From positions 95,806 to 159,805 of the forward strand of contig NZ_QEIG01000022.1 of the NCBI RefSeq assembly GCF_014324365.1: a stretch of 64,000 nt of DNA, read 5' to 3'. How positions within the stretch are numbered: the stretch's first letter is position 1; the number at the start of each line of letters is the position of its first letter. Both the position numbers and the translations under genes were made by a program. Shown here in pieces: positions 26,429 to 34,775 of this stretch. Under the pieces are notes generated by a model. The model ran no database searches. It worked only from the letters and a program-made list of their open reading frames with translations, and was not told the origin of the DNA. Source of the DNA: Algoriphagus sp. AK58 (lineage in GTDB: Bacteria; Bacteroidota; Bacteroidia; Cytophagales; Cyclobacteriaceae).

Positions 26429-26889
26429 TCTTCCACGTTCAGATTTAATTGCCTTCCCTCTTTTTGTGCTTTTTCATCCATTGCAGCCCCAACTGCAATG
26501 CCTATGGCCATCCCGAAAGGCAAACCCAATCCTAAAAATGCCATGTTGTCCAGCATACTTCCAAATACCACCCCGAAAGGCAATCCAAATGCAGACATTC
26601 CCAGGACCATCCACTGTGAGCGATAGTGGTGTCTTGGCACCAGATGCAGTTCTTTTTCTACCAGTTTTAGTATTTCAGATAGCTTTTGGGAAAGCATTTT
26701 TTCCGCAGACTTTTCCTTGGGGTTGAAAGAATTGACCTTTTCCAGTTTCTCGTTGATCGAGCTTACAATCGAATCCGGCAATTCTCTTTTTCTGAGTTCA
26801 TATACCAATCGGCGGAGCTTCACCAGCTGATCTTTACTTCCCTTGTTCGCGAGGAATAGTTCGTTTTCATTGAGTTCAATCAGATTCAT
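26425..26889 (-). CDS. Coiled-coil protein with glycine-zipper membrane segments
   Basis: A 154-residue protein of unknown function. The first 90 residues are charged and helical (VKLRRLVYELRKREL ... KLSEILKLVEKELHL). Two glycine-rich hydrophobic segments follow (FGLPFGVVFGSML and FGMAIGIAVGAAM), which could form a membrane hairpin. It overlaps the AAC(6')-like gene, so the two are translated together. No family is recognised. Confidence 0.65.
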   Translation of the reverse strand: MNLIELNENELFLANKGSKDQLVKLRRLVYELRKRELPDSIVSSINEKLEKVNSFNPKEKSAEKMLSQKLSEILKLVEKELHLVPRHHYRSQWMVLGMSAFGLPFGVVFGSMLDNMAFLGLGLPFGMAIGIAVGAAMDEKAQKEGRQLNLNVEE

Positions 26890-27029
26890 CAGAATTAAAG
26901 GTTAATAGGTTGAGGCTAGCTTAAGGTGGTTGAATCAATTCTAAACTTGATTTTCATGGTTTACCTAAGTCAATTCTGAGAATCCAGCTTCTTGTAGAAA
27001 GAGAAAGACAGATTTTCTGCTTATTTCTA

Positions 27030-28130
27030 TCATTCCAGAGCCGTTTCGTTGTATTGGATATCGGTAATTTTCAGATGGAGCCATGTCCAATCTCCCTCCT
27101 CGAGTTTCCAGGTCGCGGTCATTTCGATAGGCACCCTGATCCCCTGCATTTCCCCATGTTGTGAGACCTCAAGCACCCATTCGTGGCGTTTAGAATCCGG
27201 CTTATTTCCCTGGAATCGCCATGCTGAAAATCTGTAAAAATCTCCCTCTGAGGTAAAGTAGAAAATGCCACTTCCCCTTGTCCCGTTTACCTCTAAGGTG
27301 GCTTTTGCCGTGCTGTCGCTTAGGGCCTCCCAAGCAATGCGTTGATCCAAAGCGAAAGAAGGAAACCAAACCATCTCGCCAAGGAAGCGCTGAAGACTTC
27401 CTTCGTCCAGCTTTTCCCCTTTTTCATCCACTATTGCAAACAGCGAATTGATCAGGATAAGCATTTCGCCTCTGCCGGAGAAAAATTTATCCCTACCACG
27501 AAAGAACAGGAACGGGTTCATCTTGACATCCACCGACCAAATAAATCCAGGCTCTTCTAGGCTGCTGTATTGTATAGCGCTTGCTTCAAACCATTTTTCC
27601 TGATCGGGTTTGAGTTTCATTTTTGCGTCCTGATATACTTTTCCGAGAACCAACTTTGGTTTTCCTACCATATTCGATCTCTTCAGCCATTTTTGGACTG
27701 GTTCAGGCAAATTGTTTAAGTCCCCCTCCCTGACCACAACCGGGGATTGAAATTTGACCCGGGTCAGGAGCGTGTCTGTTTCTGATAGGATGCGCCTTTC
27801 AAAAAGAAATTCCCCCAATCCGACCATACAGACCAATAGAATGAGAAAATTGGGAAGGGTGCCGAACTTGGCATCTTGCCAAACCATGAAAATCAGAATC
27901 TGCGAAAGGAGCAAGGCCGCCAGGCCCAGCACCCAAGCATAACGATGGGAAAGGAAAAACAGAATAGCATATCCGATGAAAAGCAAAGCCGTCAGCAACC
28001 AGAAAAGTCCCATAGGGCGGGAGATCACCAGAGTAAATTCTTTGATTTCCCGGAGTTCAAATCCTTTGACAAAGCCCAGGAAATGAATCAGACCATGGAT
28101 AACAATCAGTGACAAAAAAGCAGCTTTCAT
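27030..28130 (-). CDS. Membrane protein with C-terminal DUF6544-like domain
   Basis: A 366-residue protein with four to five transmembrane helices in the first 125 residues (MKAAFLSLIVIHGLIHFLGF...), followed by a soluble domain beginning LPEPVQKWLKRSNMVG and ending in a TWKLEEGDWTWLHLKITDIQYN block. That domain matches my recollection of DUF6544 proteins, uncharacterised and beta-rich. Monocistronic. Function unknown. Confidence 0.75.
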   Translation of the reverse strand: MKAAFLSLIVIHGLIHFLGFVKGFELREIKEFTLVISRPMGLFWLLTALLFIGYAILFFLSHRYAWVLGLAALLLSQILIFMVWQDAKFGTLPNFLILLVCMVGLGEFLFERRILSETDTLLTRVKFQSPVVVREGDLNNLPEPVQKWLKRSNMVGKPKLVLGKVYQDAKMKLKPDQEKWFEASAIQYSSLEEPGFIWSVDVKMNPFLFFRGRDKFFSGRGEMLILINSLFAIVDEKGEKLDEGSLQRFLGEMVWFPSFALDQRIAWEALSDSTAKATLEVNGTRGSGIFYFTSEGDFYRFSAWRFQGNKPDSKRHEWVLEVSQHGEMQGIRVPIEMTATWKLEEGDWTWLHLKITDIQYNETALE

Positions 28131-28336
28131 AAGCTTTGAAAAAGGTGTATACCGGATTTTTAAGCGCCAGTTTCCCTAAGTTAATCTGATTAAATCAGTT
28201 TTTCTAGCAGCAGGTAGTGTAAAAAAAGTGGTTTGTGAACCTCTTTCGGGCGAGAGGAAATTACCAACCCCAGCGAGGAAAAAAGCTTTTTGTTTTCTCA
28301 AAATGCTTTCCCCTTCGCTGAGTTAAATCCCTGAAA

Positions 28337-28630
28337 TCAGAAATGATCGCTACGAACTACCCGCACTGGATGAGAGAACGCAATCATGGCATAGCGGTCA
28401 AAGTATTTTTCCTGCAGATGCTTTAGGATTTTCTGGCTGGTTTCTTCCGAAACAATACTTTCGATTTTTACATTTTCTCCCTCCCAGGGATTATCCCGGG
28501 TGTGGCCTAGATGCTTACCTGTGACCGAGGTAAGCGTGAACCCTTTTGCCCCCAATTGTTCGATTTCTTTTTCGATCACCGGTGCAAGTACGTCTTCAGT
28601 GATGATGGTAAGTAAAGTAAATTCAGTCAT
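28337..28630 (-). CDS. sbtB: SbtB-like PII-type signalling protein
   Basis: A 97-residue protein starting at the ATG at 28630 (a TTG three codons earlier is less likely). It has the small ferredoxin-like PII fold pattern: FTLLTIITEDVLAPVIEKEIEQLGAKGFTLTSVTGKHLG, a short T-loop-like HTRDNPWEGENVKIESIV, and YAMIAFSHPVRVVR. It lies 12 nt after the SbtA permease gene, as in cyanobacteria, where SbtB binds cAMP/AMP-type nucleotides and controls SbtA. Function by homology and position; ligand unknown here. Confidence 0.85.
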   Translation of the reverse strand: MTEFTLLTIITEDVLAPVIEKEIEQLGAKGFTLTSVTGKHLGHTRDNPWEGENVKIESIVSEETSQKILKHLQEKYFDRYAMIAFSHPVRVVRSDHF

Positions 28631-28642
28631 CTGCGGCAAAGA

Positions 28643-29605
28643 TTAATGGTAAAGAAATTCGGCAAACTGATGGTACATCGGAATGCCAAGGATGATATTG
28701 AAGGGAAAAGTAATCGCAAGGGCTGCGGTCAGGTAGTAGGAAGGGTTGGCCTCCGGAAGGGCTACTCGGCAAGCCGCAGGTGCGGCAATGTAGGAGGCAC
28801 TGGCGGCCAAGACGCCCAGAATTGTAGCTCCACCCAGACTCAACCCCGCAAGGTGTCCAAGCCAAATGCCAAGGACGGCATGAACAATGGGGAAGAAAAT
28901 TCCAAATCCGATGATCATCAACCCGCCTTTTTTCAGATCTGAAAGTTTTCGGCCTGCGACCAAACCGGCTTCCAAAAGGAAGAGTGTCAAGACTCCTTTG
29001 AATGGGGTGTCAAAAAGAGGGGAAACTTGCTCCCAACCGCTTTTCCCCACAGCAAATCCAATGATCAAAAAACCAAGCAGCAGAAGGCTGCTTTTGCCGG
29101 CAATCAACTCGCGGGCTATTTCTTTAAGCGAAACCTCCGAATGACTTGCGCTGGAAGGAGCATTGATCCGAGCCAAAGAGATGCCGATCAAAATGGCCGG
29201 TATTTCCATCATGGCCAACATGCTGGGCATAAATTCCTCGAAGGAAATCCCCAGCGTCTCATGAAAAGCGATAGCGGCACTGAAGGTAACTGCAGAAACA
29301 GATCCGTAATGGGCTGCCAGAGCGGCTGCATTGGGTACGTCGAACTTTCCTGCTTTGCGCATGATCCAATACGTCCACAAGGGGATAGTGCAGCAGAGAC
29401 CGATAGCCACGGCCGCGGGTAGGATGACTTCGTCCAGCGAAGCCAAAGAGAGCTTGTATCCTCCCTTCATGCCTATGGCAATCAGTAGGTAAATGGTGAG
29501 TGACTGGTAAAGCGAGTCAGGAAATTTCAGATCGCTTTTTACCCTTGCTGCAGTGATTCCCAGCAGAAAGGCTAGGACCATAGGAGATAATAGGCTTGTC
29601 AGCAT
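28643..29605 (-). CDS. sbtA: SbtA-type sodium-dependent bicarbonate permease
   Basis: A 320-residue membrane protein with about ten helices, matching the Sbt_1 family: FLLGITAARVKSDLKFPDSLYQSLTIYLLIAIGMKGG, an internal repeat starting KGVLTLFLLEAGLVAG, and AHYGSVSAVTFSAA plus AASASYIAAPAACRVALPEANPS, the paired substrate-site loops. In cyanobacteria SbtA imports HCO3- with Na+. It sits between a periplasmic beta-carbonic anhydrase and SbtB, with 12-nt gaps, so the three form one operon. Slightly shorter than the cyanobacterial proteins (about 370). Confidence 0.92.
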   Translation of the reverse strand: MLTSLLSPMVLAFLLGITAARVKSDLKFPDSLYQSLTIYLLIAIGMKGGYKLSLASLDEVILPAAVAIGLCCTIPLWTYWIMRKAGKFDVPNAAALAAHYGSVSAVTFSAAIAFHETLGISFEEFMPSMLAMMEIPAILIGISLARINAPSSASHSEVSLKEIARELIAGKSSLLLLGFLIIGFAVGKSGWEQVSPLFDTPFKGVLTLFLLEAGLVAGRKLSDLKKGGLMIIGFGIFFPIVHAVLGIWLGHLAGLSLGGATILGVLAASASYIAAPAACRVALPEANPSYYLTAALAITFPFNIILGIPMYHQFAEFLYH

Positions 29606-29617
29606 GTGTTGTTGGAT

Positions 29618-30277
29618 TTAGTCTTGGAGAAATTCTACTTCGCCAGTTTCCAGATGATAAAGCGCTCCGATGATTTGGACAGAGCCTTCACGGACACGAT
29701 TGGCGAGTACAGGCTCCAGGTTCCTCAAGGATTCTACTTGGGTGCGAATATTTTCCCGGATCGAGGCATCGAGTAAGTCGTGAGGCTCAGAGGCTTTGGC
29801 TTTTTCGACAGCGGGTTTGATGGCATTGATGAGGGTGACGATATGGCCCGGGACTTCGGGAAGTTTGACAGCGGCGTTCACAGCCCCGCATTGGGTATGT
29901 CCTAGGACCACGATGAGCTTGGTTCCCAGTACTTCTTCAGCAAACTCGATACTTCCCCAAGAAGCGTAAGTTGAAACTTGTCCTGCCGTGCGGACGATAA
30001 ACAAATCGCCAACTCCCTGATCAAAAATGATCTCATTGGGTACACGGGAATCTGAGCAGCCCACGATCGTGGCAAAAGGATACTGTCCTGCCGCTACCTC
30101 TTTGATCCGGTTGATATCCTGATTGGGCTTGATCGACTGGCCGGCTACAAACCGTTGGTTCCCCTCTTTTAGAAGCTGTAGCGCCTTGTCCGGGGACATC
30201 GGGGTGTGAGTTTGCCCAAAGCTTAGAAGGAAAGGAAATGTCAGCAAGAGGAGAGTGGAGATTGTTTTTCGGTTCAT
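29618..30277 (-). CDS. Exported beta-class carbonic anhydrase
   Basis: A 219-residue enzyme with a signal peptide (MNRKTISTLLLLTFPFLLSFGQ), so it should act in the periplasm. Beta-CA residues are all visible: Cys74, Asp76 and Arg78 in VGCSDSRVP, and His127 and Cys130 in LGHTQCGAV, giving the Cys2-His zinc site and the Asp-Arg dyad. It interconverts CO2 and HCO3-. As first gene of the CA-SbtA-SbtB operon, it would supply bicarbonate to the permease from outside. Divergent from the LysR gene. Confidence 0.95.
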   Translation of the reverse strand: MNRKTISTLLLLTFPFLLSFGQTHTPMSPDKALQLLKEGNQRFVAGQSIKPNQDINRIKEVAAGQYPFATIVGCSDSRVPNEIIFDQGVGDLFIVRTAGQVSTYASWGSIEFAEEVLGTKLIVVLGHTQCGAVNAAVKLPEVPGHIVTLINAIKPAVEKAKASEPHDLLDASIRENIRTQVESLRNLEPVLANRVREGSVQIIGALYHLETGEVEFLQD

Positions 30278-30370
30278 TTTATACTTGGATTGGTTTTATG
30301 TCTAAAGTTTAGCGTATTGCTTCTTTTTTCCGGGCGCAAAAATGGCGACCTTGATTCATTGATTTTCATT

Positions 30371-30385
30371 TATATTTATGATATA
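30371..30385. promoter_or_regulatory. Candidate LysR operator
   Basis: TATATTTATGATATA is an inverted repeat (TATAT-N5-ATATA) containing T-N11-A, the LysR-family binding layout. It lies in the 126-bp divergent promoter region, 18 nt before the LysR start and about 94 nt before the carbonic anhydrase start. Position and symmetry only; AT-rich palindromes arise easily by chance. Confidence 0.35.
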
Positions 30386-30403
30386 ATACATCACCAAAAA
30401 ATT

Positions 30404-31330
30404 ATGAATTACACCCTTAACCAGCTGAAGATTTTTTTGAAAATTGCCGAGCGGGGAAGCATCACCAAGGCTGCGGACGAACTCCATCTTACCCAGCCTG
30501 CAGTCTCCAATCAGCTCAAAAATTTTCAGGATCAGTTTGATATCCCGCTCACGGAGTTGGTAGGGAGAAGGATTTACATCACGGATTTTGGTAAGGAGAT
30601 CGCTCAGTCAGCCGAGCGGATTCTGAATGAAGTGGCCGCGATTGATTTTAAAACCCATGCCTTCAAGGGGCAGCTCACGGGTCGGCTGAAGCTGTCGGTG
30701 GTCTCCACAGGCAAATATGTGATGCCTTATTTTTTGAGTTCGTTTATGCGTCAGCATCCCGGTGTAGAACTTCAAATGGACGTGACCAACAAGGAACGGG
30801 TCATCGGTTCCATCGAAGAGAATGCCGTGGACTTTTCTCTTGTTTCCATATTGCCGGCCACGCTACAGGTTGAAAAATTGGACTTGCTCGAAAACAAGCT
30901 TTATCTGGTCAGTAAGTCTTCCACATCCTTCCATGACACGGGGTTCAACAAAGATCTTTTCAAAGACCTACCGCTCATCTATCGGGAAGCAGGTTCCGCA
31001 ACACGACAGGTGATGGAGAGTTTTTTTGACCAACAGCATGTACTGGGGGTAAAAAAAATGGAACTGACTTCCAACGAAGCCGTGAAACAGGCAGTATTGG
31101 CCGGATTGGGGTACTCCATCATGCCCCTGATCGGAATTCGAAATGAACTCCAAAGCAAGGAACTGCAAATTGTACCGGTCAGCGGACTTCCCATTACGAC
31201 CATGTGGAGGCTCATTTGGCCCAAAGGGAAAAATCACTCTCCTGTAGCCAGTGCCTTCCTCCGTCATGTAGAAAACGAAAAGGCGGGAATTATCCGGGAG
31301 CACTTTGGTTGGTGCAAGGACTATGTCTAG
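30404..31330 (+). CDS. LysR-family regulator, divergent from the carbonic anhydrase/SbtA operon
   Basis: A 308-residue protein; the ATG at 30404 begins the standard LysR N terminus MNYTLNQLKIFLKIAERGSITKAADELHLTQPAVSNQLK. The effector domain (about 90-300) is of the CbbR/CmpR-like kind (YVMPYFLSSFMRQHPGVELQMDVTNKERVIGSIEENAVDFSLV). CbbR and CmpR sense carbon-status metabolites and control CO2 fixation or HCO3- uptake; the divergent placement here suggests it controls CA-SbtA-SbtB. Effector unknown. Confidence 0.92.
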   Translation: MNYTLNQLKIFLKIAERGSITKAADELHLTQPAVSNQLKNFQDQFDIPLTELVGRRIYITDFGKEIAQSAERILNEVAAIDFKTHAFKGQLTGRLKLSVVSTGKYVMPYFLSSFMRQHPGVELQMDVTNKERVIGSIEENAVDFSLVSILPATLQVEKLDLLENKLYLVSKSSTSFHDTGFNKDLFKDLPLIYREAGSATRQVMESFFDQQHVLGVKKMELTSNEAVKQAVLAGLGYSIMPLIGIRNELQSKELQIVPVSGLPITTMWRLIWPKGKNHSPVASAFLRHVENEKAGIIREHFGWCKDYV

Positions 31331-31342
31331 CCATCATTTTTT

Positions 31343-31368
31343 ATGGGCCAGGCTAGAAAATGGCCCAT
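31343..31368. terminator. Hairpin between convergent LysR and purN genes
   Basis: ATGGGCCA / TGGCCCAT arms (8-bp stem, 10-nt loop) 12 nt after the LysR stop, with T-rich flanks. Terminator-like; no strong T run. Confidence 0.45.
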
Positions 31369-31529
31369 TTTCGAGGATAGGCTTTTGCTTATAATTTGCG
31401 TTGACTGGAGAAATAGGCTCATGCCTTTCAAATTCATAAACTGTAGCTCAGGCAGGTCTACTTCAAAGTTTTTCAATACGTATTTGGTTTTTGGGGATTT
31501 CTCCAGGCATCGGCGGATAACTTTTCCAT

Positions 31530-32087
31530 TTAAATCAAGCTCTCAATGACCTCAGGGAAATACCTATGCTCCAAGGCATGTACTTTTTGTGCAATGGAAT
31601 CTGGCGTGTCCTCGGGGGTGACAGAAGTAGCTGCCTGAAAAATGATTTTTCCTTCGTCGTAGTGCTCATTAACCAGGTGAATAGTGATCCCTGTTTCTTT
31701 GTCTCCTGCGGCTTTTACCGCCTCATGGACATATGCGCCGTACATTCCTTTCCCGCCGTATTTAGGCAATAAGGCAGGATGGATATTGACCATCCGATTT
31801 GGAAAGGCACGGATTAGGTCATCTGGGATTTTCAGTAAAAAGCCAGCCAAAATCACCCAGTCAATTTTTTCTTCCCTTAGTTTATCAAGAAGAACACCTG
31901 CTTCCATTTCCTTTTTAGTAAAAGTAAAAGTGGGTACTTGGAAATTTTTTGCACGTTCCAAAACAAAGGCGTCTGGTTTATTAGAAGCCACAAGGGCAAC
32001 ATGGCCTTTGGAGGAATTTTGGAAATGCTCCATGATTTTTTCGGCGTTTGAGCCGCTACCGGAGGCAAGGATGGCTAGTCTAATCAT
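31530..32087 (-). CDS. purN: Phosphoribosylglycinamide formyltransferase (GART)
   Basis: A 185-residue enzyme starting at the ATG at 32087 (MIRLAILASGSGSNAEKIMEHF); a longer in-frame start lacks support. Motifs match PurN: LASGSGSNAEKI for phosphate binding, VILAGFLLKIP, the catalytic Asn-His of MVNIHPALLPKYGGKGMYG, and Asp in HYDEGKIIFQ. It transfers a formyl group from 10-formyl-THF to GAR in purine synthesis. It stands alone rather than in a pur operon, as is common in Bacteroidota. Confidence 0.96.
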   Translation of the reverse strand: MIRLAILASGSGSNAEKIMEHFQNSSKGHVALVASNKPDAFVLERAKNFQVPTFTFTKKEMEAGVLLDKLREEKIDWVILAGFLLKIPDDLIRAFPNRMVNIHPALLPKYGGKGMYGAYVHEAVKAAGDKETGITIHLVNEHYDEGKIIFQAATSVTPEDTPDSIAQKVHALEHRYFPEVIESLI

Positions 32088-32216
32088 CTGGCATGAGTTG
32101 TTTGAGAGTGCAAGTAAGTGTTGCCGGATCATTGAATCAAAACGGAGGTGGAAATTTCGGAAATAGGATTCCGGATTTTGGTAATCCCAGTTCCGAAACC
32201 CGACCTCAGAAATTCC

Positions 32217-32648
32217 CTATTCTTCTCCCGGTTTCAGATCATAATTCACCATCCACCCGATGCCGAATTTGTCCTCAAAGCTTCCGAAATAAGCCCCCCA
32301 GAACGTGCTCTGGTATTCCATTTCGATGGTACCTCCTGAGGATAGTTGGGTGAAAATACGATGGCCTTCTTCTTTGCTGTCCGCATTGATTGAGATATAG
32401 TTGTGGTTGCCTTTTTTCCAAATCTGCCCCATGCTGGGGCTGGTATCGGAGGCCATGATTTTTACCGAATCGGAAATTTTCAGACAGGCATGCATGACTC
32501 TGTTTTGTTCTTCTTCAGGGATATTCATTCCGGGAATTTCTCCAAAGTAGCCTATGTTGCCTTCAAATTCACCGCCTAGGACGGATTGGTAGAAAAGCAT
32601 GGCTTCTTCGGCATTGCCGTCAAAGTTGAGGTAAGGATAGATATTCAT
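32217..32648 (-). CDS. VOC superfamily (PhnB/glyoxalase-like) protein
   Basis: A 143-residue protein with the PhnB-type pattern: MNIYPYLNFDGNAEEAMLFYQSVLGGE, HACLKISDSVKIMASD, NHNYISINADSKEEGHRIFTQLSSGG and WGAYFGSFEDKFGIGWMVNY. These are metal-binding or metal-lost dimers of unclear role, often mislabelled 3-demethylubiquinone methyltransferase. It overlaps the upstream membrane protein gene by four bases. Confidence 0.92.
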   Translation of the reverse strand: MNIYPYLNFDGNAEEAMLFYQSVLGGEFEGNIGYFGEIPGMNIPEEEQNRVMHACLKISDSVKIMASDTSPSMGQIWKKGNHNYISINADSKEEGHRIFTQLSSGGTIEMEYQSTFWGAYFGSFEDKFGIGWMVNYDLKPGEE

Positions 32649-33307
32649 GTTGCTGGAGTTGAGGTTTTTGGTTCGTATTTTTTAGAATAACTGAAAATCA
32701 GAGGTGAAATCAGCAGAGTAGGCAATAGCCAGAGAACCCAAATAGGCAACCAATCTGGGAGATTTCGCAGGTTGACTACCAAAAATGCGGTGGTAGAGGC
32801 AATAAACCCTCCTCCCAATCGCTGAAGGTGTTTTCGGATATAGGCTTTTTTGTCATGCTTTGTAGAGGTAGAGCGAAGGTCTTGGAGGGCCATCATCATG
32901 CCTATCCCAGCGAATACCACAAAGACAATCCCGAACAGGTCTCCATCCAAAAGTCTACTTGTTCCCAGAAAAATTAGCCCTAACCCCGCGATAATCATCC
33001 CAAACTGCAAAAAGCGATCGATGGAATGGTTTGCCCGGAAGTTTTTGCGGTAGATAGCCCTAGCTCCTGATCCTACCTGGTAAATAGTGAACACCCCAAC
33101 CATGAACAAAAAAGCACTGGGGTGTAGTACTGCCATAATCTGGGAAGTGATCCCGGTAATAATCATTCCTAAAATGAAAAGCTTACCTAGATTTCCGTGG
33201 ACTTTTGTTCCTTTCTTAAGGAGGAAGACCAACAGTCCAGTCAGCAGACCAATAGAACCTCCCAGTATGTGTAAAAAGAGAAGTATTTTAAAAAAGTCTT
33301 CAAACAT
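32645..33307 (-). CDS. Multi-pass membrane protein (DUF2306-like)
   Basis: A 220-residue protein starting at the ATG at 33307 (inside the end of the upstream gene). Six or seven hydrophobic helices, beginning FFKILLFLHILGGSIGLLTGL and including KVHGNLGKLFILGMIITG, a histidine-containing segment typical of DUF2306 and cytochrome b561-like membrane proteins. Function unknown. Translationally coupled to both neighbours. Confidence 0.7.
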   Translation of the reverse strand: MFEDFFKILLFLHILGGSIGLLTGLLVFLLKKGTKVHGNLGKLFILGMIITGITSQIMAVLHPSAFLFMVGVFTIYQVGSGARAIYRKNFRANHSIDRFLQFGMIIAGLGLIFLGTSRLLDGDLFGIVFVVFAGIGMMMALQDLRSTSTKHDKKAYIRKHLQRLGGGFIASTTAFLVVNLRNLPDWLPIWVLWLLPTLLISPLIFSYSKKYEPKTSTPAT

Positions 33308-33908
33308 GGTTCGGCTTGGTGTCGGTTTTTCTTTCAAGATACTTCCGATCTACTAGAAATGCCAAAATTCCCAGAGTAACACCAAGTCCCGAAAATCCAA
33401 ATGCCAGATAAAGGTTGGAGTAAGAGATGGTGATGGATAGTAGATTTAAGCATAGTCCTACAACCCAAACCAAATGACCTGTTAGGGTTCGTTTGGCAAC
33501 TGTTCTCCACGACTCTTTGGGAAAGGTTTCATTGACTAAGGGGCTGAAAAAATCTCTGAACTGCCAAAGTAGAAAGGCATTCATGCCTAATAGAACCGTG
33601 ATGACATACGGCGTACCGGTCCAATTTTGTGAAATCGTGACCATCAAAATATTCAGTAGCATGGGTACGAGCATGATGCCTCCAAGGAGTTTGAATCGGG
33701 TGGTAAGAAGCATGAACCCAATTACGATCTGGCTTACCGCGATAAACTCGGCATAGAGTCCCAAGTCATATTTCTCCAACTGCTCCACCAGCCAAGGCGG
33801 ACCAATCCATCCGATAAACCGATGGCCTGCATAAAGTTTGACCATTCCGGCACCCCAAAGGGTAAATCCAAGAAAAGCAGAGACGGATTGGGTAAAAAAG
33901 GATTTCAT
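33300..33908 (-). CDS. Multi-pass membrane protein (DoxX-like)
   Basis: A 202-residue protein with five or six helices. The start MKSFFTQSVSAFLGFTLWGAGMVKLYAGHRFIGWIGPPWLVEQLEKY and a following LYAEFIAVSQIVIGFMLL resemble DoxX/MauE-type membrane proteins. It is first in a three-gene set of overlapping genes (membrane, membrane, VOC). No specific function can be assigned. Confidence 0.65.
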   Translation of the reverse strand: MKSFFTQSVSAFLGFTLWGAGMVKLYAGHRFIGWIGPPWLVEQLEKYDLGLYAEFIAVSQIVIGFMLLTTRFKLLGGIMLVPMLLNILMVTISQNWTGTPYVITVLLGMNAFLLWQFRDFFSPLVNETFPKESWRTVAKRTLTGHLVWVVGLCLNLLSITISYSNLYLAFGFSGLGVTLGILAFLVDRKYLERKTDTKPNHV

Positions 33909-34086
33909 GACAAAGAGGTTTTGGGGCTGTCGTTTTCGGAAAGGATATATTTCCTTTTAATATGATGGATTGAAGGGGAAAAAGTTGCACCAAGGTTCAA
34001 CTCTTTTTTTTCAATCCAGGACCTGACGCAGTGAGGGATGATCCAATTCTTTTTATTTTCGATGGTCAACTCAATCAACAAGAATC

Positions 34087-34626
34087 ATGTCAGCAAGTGA
34101 ACTAGCGGTTGGAAGTCGTATCGGACATCCCAAATTTGGCTCTGGAGTAATTGTGTCTGTGGATGCCAACTATTACAAAATTTACTTTTCCTCAGTAGAA
34201 GAGGTAAAGACCCTCGCAAGAGACTATGAAGGATTTACCATAGAGGAAGCCAAATTGCCGGACTTTCCTATGCTCACCATGAAGGATGTGGAAAAAGCCA
34301 TTCGTGAGGCGCTTCAAGCCACCTCCGAACGAGCCCCCTTGGTGCCTTTGGGAGGAAAATGGATGGGAGGAAAGTTGATCATCGAGCCCTATGACAAGAG
34401 TCTTCAATCTAAGGAGATTCCCATCGAAACTTTCTTCCATAAAGTGGTGATGGTCAGAGAAAAACTCCGTGTGCTAGAACAGAATATCAACAACCACCCC
34501 AAGCTCGATGATGAAGACCGGGTAGGCTTACAGCAATACATCACCCGATGCTATGGTTCACTGACCACTTTCAATGTGTTGTTTGCCTATAAAGAAGATC
34601 AGTTTAAAGGAAGCGGAAAGGATTAA
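34087..34626 (+). CDS. Conserved small protein with N-terminal SH3/Tudor-like motif
   Basis: A 179-residue cytoplasmic protein. Residues 6-45 (LAVGSRIGHPKFGSGVIVSVDANYYKIYF) match the 'HxxFGxGxV' small barrel found at the C terminus of UvrD-like helicases and DUF3553 proteins, usually an RNA-polymerase or nucleic-acid contact. The remainder is helical with a FFHKVVMVREKLRVLEQNINNH segment. Cytophagales homologues exist to my recollection but have no role. Followed by a terminator at 34740. Confidence 0.7.
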   Translation: MSASELAVGSRIGHPKFGSGVIVSVDANYYKIYFSSVEEVKTLARDYEGFTIEEAKLPDFPMLTMKDVEKAIREALQATSERAPLVPLGGKWMGGKLIIEPYDKSLQSKEIPIETFFHKVVMVREKLRVLEQNINNHPKLDDEDRVGLQQYITRCYGSLTTFNVLFAYKEDQFKGSGKD

Positions 34627-34739
34627 TTATTTGAAAGGCATCGGCAAGTTTATCACCATGGCTCAGGATAGGTTTTGGATTTGGATCCGATGAATTTATG
34701 CCATTAATTTATTCAACGGTCTAAAGATCATTTGTATAG

Positions 34740-34765
34740 CCTGTCTCGATTGAGACAGGTTTTTT
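34740..34765 (+). terminator. Rho-independent terminator upstream of the xylanase gene
   Basis: CCTGTCTCGATTGAGACAGG has an 8-bp perfect stem and is followed by TTTTTTAATTT. It ends 10 nt before the xylanase start, so it may also attenuate read-through into that gene. Confidence 0.85.
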
Positions 34766-34775
34766 AATTTCATTT

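Noticed and set aside
31343..31549. A 68-residue frame between LysR and purN.
   Set aside because: It starts inside a terminator-like hairpin and runs into the convergent gene; composition is not protein-like.
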